A DNA stretch of 64,000 bases, taken from Paracoccaceae bacterium (lineage in GTDB: Bacteria; Pseudomonadota; Alphaproteobacteria; Rhodobacterales; Rhodobacteraceae). Shown in pieces: positions 61,923-64,000 of this stretch. Every line of letters starts with the position of its first letter. The stretch's first letter is position 1. The notes under the pieces are model-generated. The model was given only the letters and a program-made list of their open reading frames with translations, was not told the origin of the DNA and searched no databases. Location: positions 7,738-71,737 of the forward strand of contig JACONK010000008.1 in the NCBI GenBank assembly GCA_014323795.1. Direction: 5' to 3'. The translations under genes and the position numbers were made by a program.

Positions 61923-62042
61923 ATGTCTGATAAGCTGAAAATTGCGCTGGTCATGGCAGCTGTGGCTGTTTCTGCTTGTGCACAACAGGAAGAACCGGCT
62001 GAGGTCATGATCGTAGAAGAAGAGCCGACTGGCAAATTCTAG
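61923..62042 (+). CDS. Tiny lipoprotein between pccB and pccA
   Basis: A 39-residue product, MSDKLKIALVMAAVAVSAC followed by AQQEEPAEVMIVEEEPTGKF. The signal peptide ends in a lipobox-like VSAC, so a lipid-anchored, acidic, about 20-residue mature peptide is predicted. I recall tiny lipoproteins ending in a similar EPxxxGKY/F motif at this locus in other Rhodobacterales, supporting reality, but have no function to offer. Its stop codon lies inside the first copy of a 19-nt tandem duplication. Confidence 0.6.
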   Translation: MSDKLKIALVMAAVAVSACAQQEEPAEVMIVEEEPTGKF

Positions 62043-62074
62043 GATCGACTTCCGGTTCTAGGATCGACTTCCGG
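62037..62074. repeat. Perfect 19-nt tandem duplication at the end of the tiny lipoprotein gene
   Basis: TTCTAGGATCGACTTCCGG occurs twice, head to tail. The first copy carries the last codon and TAG stop of the lipoprotein gene; the second lies just downstream. Confidence 0.9.
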
Positions 62075-62507
62075 GGGTGCGGCCTTAATTGTGCCCCCGG
62101 TTGCCGCCCTGTAACAGGGGGTGGCGTACACAATACCAAGAGCGTTCCCTGCGCCTGTGCCTGGAACGGATATCCGGTTTACAATCTGACGTGAAAACAG
62201 AAAGGCGGGGAACCGCACCGCAATCGGCCCGGTTATCCCGGACAACGACCCGGTCAACATTAATATCGTATCGATATCCTTGCGGGTGATGTCATATTTT
62301 TAAAGACCGGTACTTTCGGGGACAGCCGCCGCACGGAAGCGGTTAAACTCTTTTATTTCCCTTTCGGATTGTCCCTGTAGTATTGAGCTGCGGGGATTTT
62401 TCATGCGTCCGCCTGGGGTGGTGAGGGCCGTTTTCTGTTGCGTAATCGGTGAAAGATCGTAAATTCTGATGCGTAAGCGGTTTATACTGCTGTCAGAGGA
62501 AACCTGT
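62043..62507. other. Gene-free stretch before pccA
   Basis: It contains the second copy of the 19-nt duplication and then an inverted repeat (ccgggggtgc...gtgcccccgg, 62070-62099) without a T-run. A TATACT element sits at 62483-62488, 20 bases before pccA, possibly a -10 box, though no good -35 match was found. No ORF is convincing. Confidence 0.35.
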
Positions 62508-64000
62508 ATGTTTAAAAAGATCCTGATTGCAAACCGGGGGGAGATCGCCTGCCGTATCATCAAGTCCGCCCGCAAGATGGGTATCGGGACGGTGGCCATA
62601 TATTCGGATGCGGATCGGGATGCGCTGCATGTGAAAATGGCGGATGAGGCGATACTCATCGGCCCGCCGCCGGCCAGCCAATCTTACATTGTGATCGATA
62701 AGGTTGTGGACGCGATCCGGCAAACGAGCGCAGAGGCCGTGCACCCGGGCTACGGATTTTTATCGGAAAACAAACTGTTTGCCGAGGCGTTGGAAAAAGA
62801 GGGTGTGGCCTTTATCGGACCGCCCGCCGCCGCCATAGAGGCTATGGGTGACAAGATCACTTCAAAGATACTTGCCGGTGAGGCCGGTGTCAGCACCGTG
62901 CCGGGTCATACAGGTCTTATTGAAGATGCGGACGCGGCGGTTAAAATTTCCAACAAAATCGGTTACCCCGTGATGATCAAGGCCTCCGCCGGAGGTGGCG
63001 GTAAAGGTATGCGGATTGCCACAAACGATCATGAAGCATACGAGGGCTTCCGGTCGTCCAAGAACGAGGCAGCGGGCAGTTTCGGTGATGACCGGATATT
63101 CATCGAGAAATTCGTGACTCAACCACGGCACATCGAAATCCAGGTGTTAGGCGACAAACACGGTAACACGATTTACCTCAACGAACGGGAATGCTCAATC
63201 CAGCGGCGAAACCAGAAAGTAGTGGAAGAGGCACCGTCGCCATTCCTTGACCCGGAAACCCGAAAAGCGATGGGTGCCCAGGCTGTCGCGCTCGCCAAGG
63301 CGGTGGATTACTGCTCCGCTGGTACGGTGGAATTCATCGTTGACAGCGATAGGAACTTCTACTTCCTGGAAATGAATACCCGTCTGCAGGTGGAACATCC
63401 GGTGACTGAGCTGATCACAGGCGTGGACCTTGTCGAACAGATGATCAGGATCGCCAACAACGAAAAGCTGGAACTGACCCAGGACGACATTGGCATCAAC
63501 GGCTGGGCTATCGAGAACCGTCTTTATGCTGAAGATCCGTATCGCAATTTCATGCCGTCCACCGGCCGTCTGACCCGCTATCGCCCCCCGGCAGAGGTGG
63601 CAGAAGATAGCCACGCCGTGCGCAACGACACCGGCGTCTGCGAAGGCGGCGAGATTTCGATGTACTATGACCCGATGATCGCGAAGCTCTGTACATGGGC
63701 ACCCACCCGGCATGAGGCGATCAGGGTCATGCGGTACGCGCTCGATTCGTTTGAGCTGGAAGGCATTGGTCATAACCTGCCGTTGCTGTCGGCACTGATG
63801 GACCACCCGAAGTTCATTTCCGGCGATATGACCACCGCGTTCATTGCGGAAGAATTCCCGGACGGATTCAATGGCGTGGAGCTGCCTGCCGTGACAGTCC
63901 GAAATATCGCTGCTGCCGCTGCCGCCATGTACCGGGTTGCCGAAATCCGGCGCACCCGGGTGTCCGGCCGCATGGGCAACCACGAACGCAAGGTGGGCTC
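62508..64000 (+). CDS. pccA: Propionyl-CoA carboxylase alpha chain (biotin carboxylase), partial at window end
   Basis: This gene is not in the ORF track because it runs off the window. ATG 62508 ([20 protein letters not shown]) opens a biotin carboxylase; the 497 residues present cover [20 protein letters not shown], the ATP-grasp Gly-rich loop [34 protein letters not shown] and [18 protein letters not shown], plus the start of the linker/BT domain ([14 protein letters not shown]). The biotinyl domain lies outside. Ribosome binding site: AGAGGAAACCTGT. With pccB it forms the carboxylase that feeds propionyl-CoA into succinyl-CoA. Confidence 0.95.
   Translation, partial: MFKKILIANRGEIACRIIKSARKMGIGTVAIYSDADRDALHVKMADEAILIGPPPASQSYIVIDKVVDAIRQTSAEAVHPGYGFLSENKLFAEALEKEGVAFIGPPAAAIEAMGDKITSKILAGEAGVSTVPGHTGLIEDADAAVKISNKIGYPVMIKASAGGGGKGMRIATNDHEAYEGFRSSKNEAAGSFGDDRIFIEKFVTQPRHIEIQVLGDKHGNTIYLNERECSIQRRNQKVVEEAPSPFLDPETRKAMGAQAVALAKAVDYCSAGTVEFIVDSDRNFYFLEMNTRLQVEHPVTELITGVDLVEQMIRIANNEKLELTQDDIGINGWAIENRLYAEDPYRNFMPSTGRLTRYRPPAEVAEDSHAVRNDTGVCEGGEISMYYDPMIAKLCTWAPTRHEAIRVMRYALDSFELEGIGHNLPLLSALMDHPKFISGDMTTAFIAEEFPDGFNGVELPAVTVRNIAAAAAAMYRVAEIRRTRVSGRMGNHERKVG

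Overview
The window looks like chromosomal sequence from an alphaproteobacterium of the Rhodobacterales (Roseobacter/Rhodobacter type). The main evidence is gene order. I recognise rplM-rpsI, argC, ccmE-ccmF-ccmH, a PaaG-like enoyl-CoA hydratase, gltA, gltX, comEC | lexA-moeA-moaC-trpC-trpD-trpG, trpE-ppiD, hemB, mfd, glyA, perM-hdaA, proS-lolC-lolD, xerD | aroK-aroB, guaA, phr-cfa, cysteine synthase-MscS and pccB-pccA. The short ProS, Mg-type HemB, TTG/GTG starts and moderately high GC agree with this. These placements come from memory of family and synteny, not from a search.

Layout. 0-9.9 kb: ribosomal proteins, arginine biosynthesis, cytochrome c maturation and central metabolism. 10-22.6 kb: comEC on plus, then a long minus-strand block (ppiD-trpE; trpG-trpD-ung-trpC-moaC-moeA-lexA remnant; an aminotransferase). 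22.7-31.9 kb: hemB, a putative phase-variable secreted protein, mfd, glyA, perM and hdaA. 32.4-43.8 kb: proS, lolCD, glyoxalase, CorC-like protein, xerD, aroKB and guaA. 44-52 kb is the most accessory part: an MttB-family methyltransferase, tRNA-Arg(CCG), a DUF2182/DUF1326 metal-motif pair, an AcuI-like reductase, a BCCT transporter broken by an in-frame TAG, and a decayed class V aminotransferase. 52-64 kb: photolyase, cyclopropane synthase, cysteine synthase, a large mechanosensitive channel, a Bcr-type efflux protein, and propionyl-CoA carboxylase beta and alpha (the latter runs off the window), with a tiny lipoprotein between the last two.

Two themes stand out. First, a (CT)21 tract lies inside the signal-peptide codons of a small secreted protein. 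The natural ATG is out of frame with the mature protein as assembled, and losing one CT unit would restore it. This is the architecture of a phase-variable contingency locus. Second, the window shows gene erosion: lexA has a 1-nt frameshift and has lost its catalytic domain, the BCCT transporter has an amber codon at codon 48, a class V aminotransferase has three apparent 1-nt deletions in homopolymers, a gene fragment sits after rpsI, and about ten intergenic stretches of 300-600 bp have no recognisable gene. Several short tandem duplications are also present. Homopolymer sequencing error could explain some of the frameshifts, but not the lexA truncation or the amber codon.

No CRISPR array, prophage, insertion sequence or rRNA was seen.
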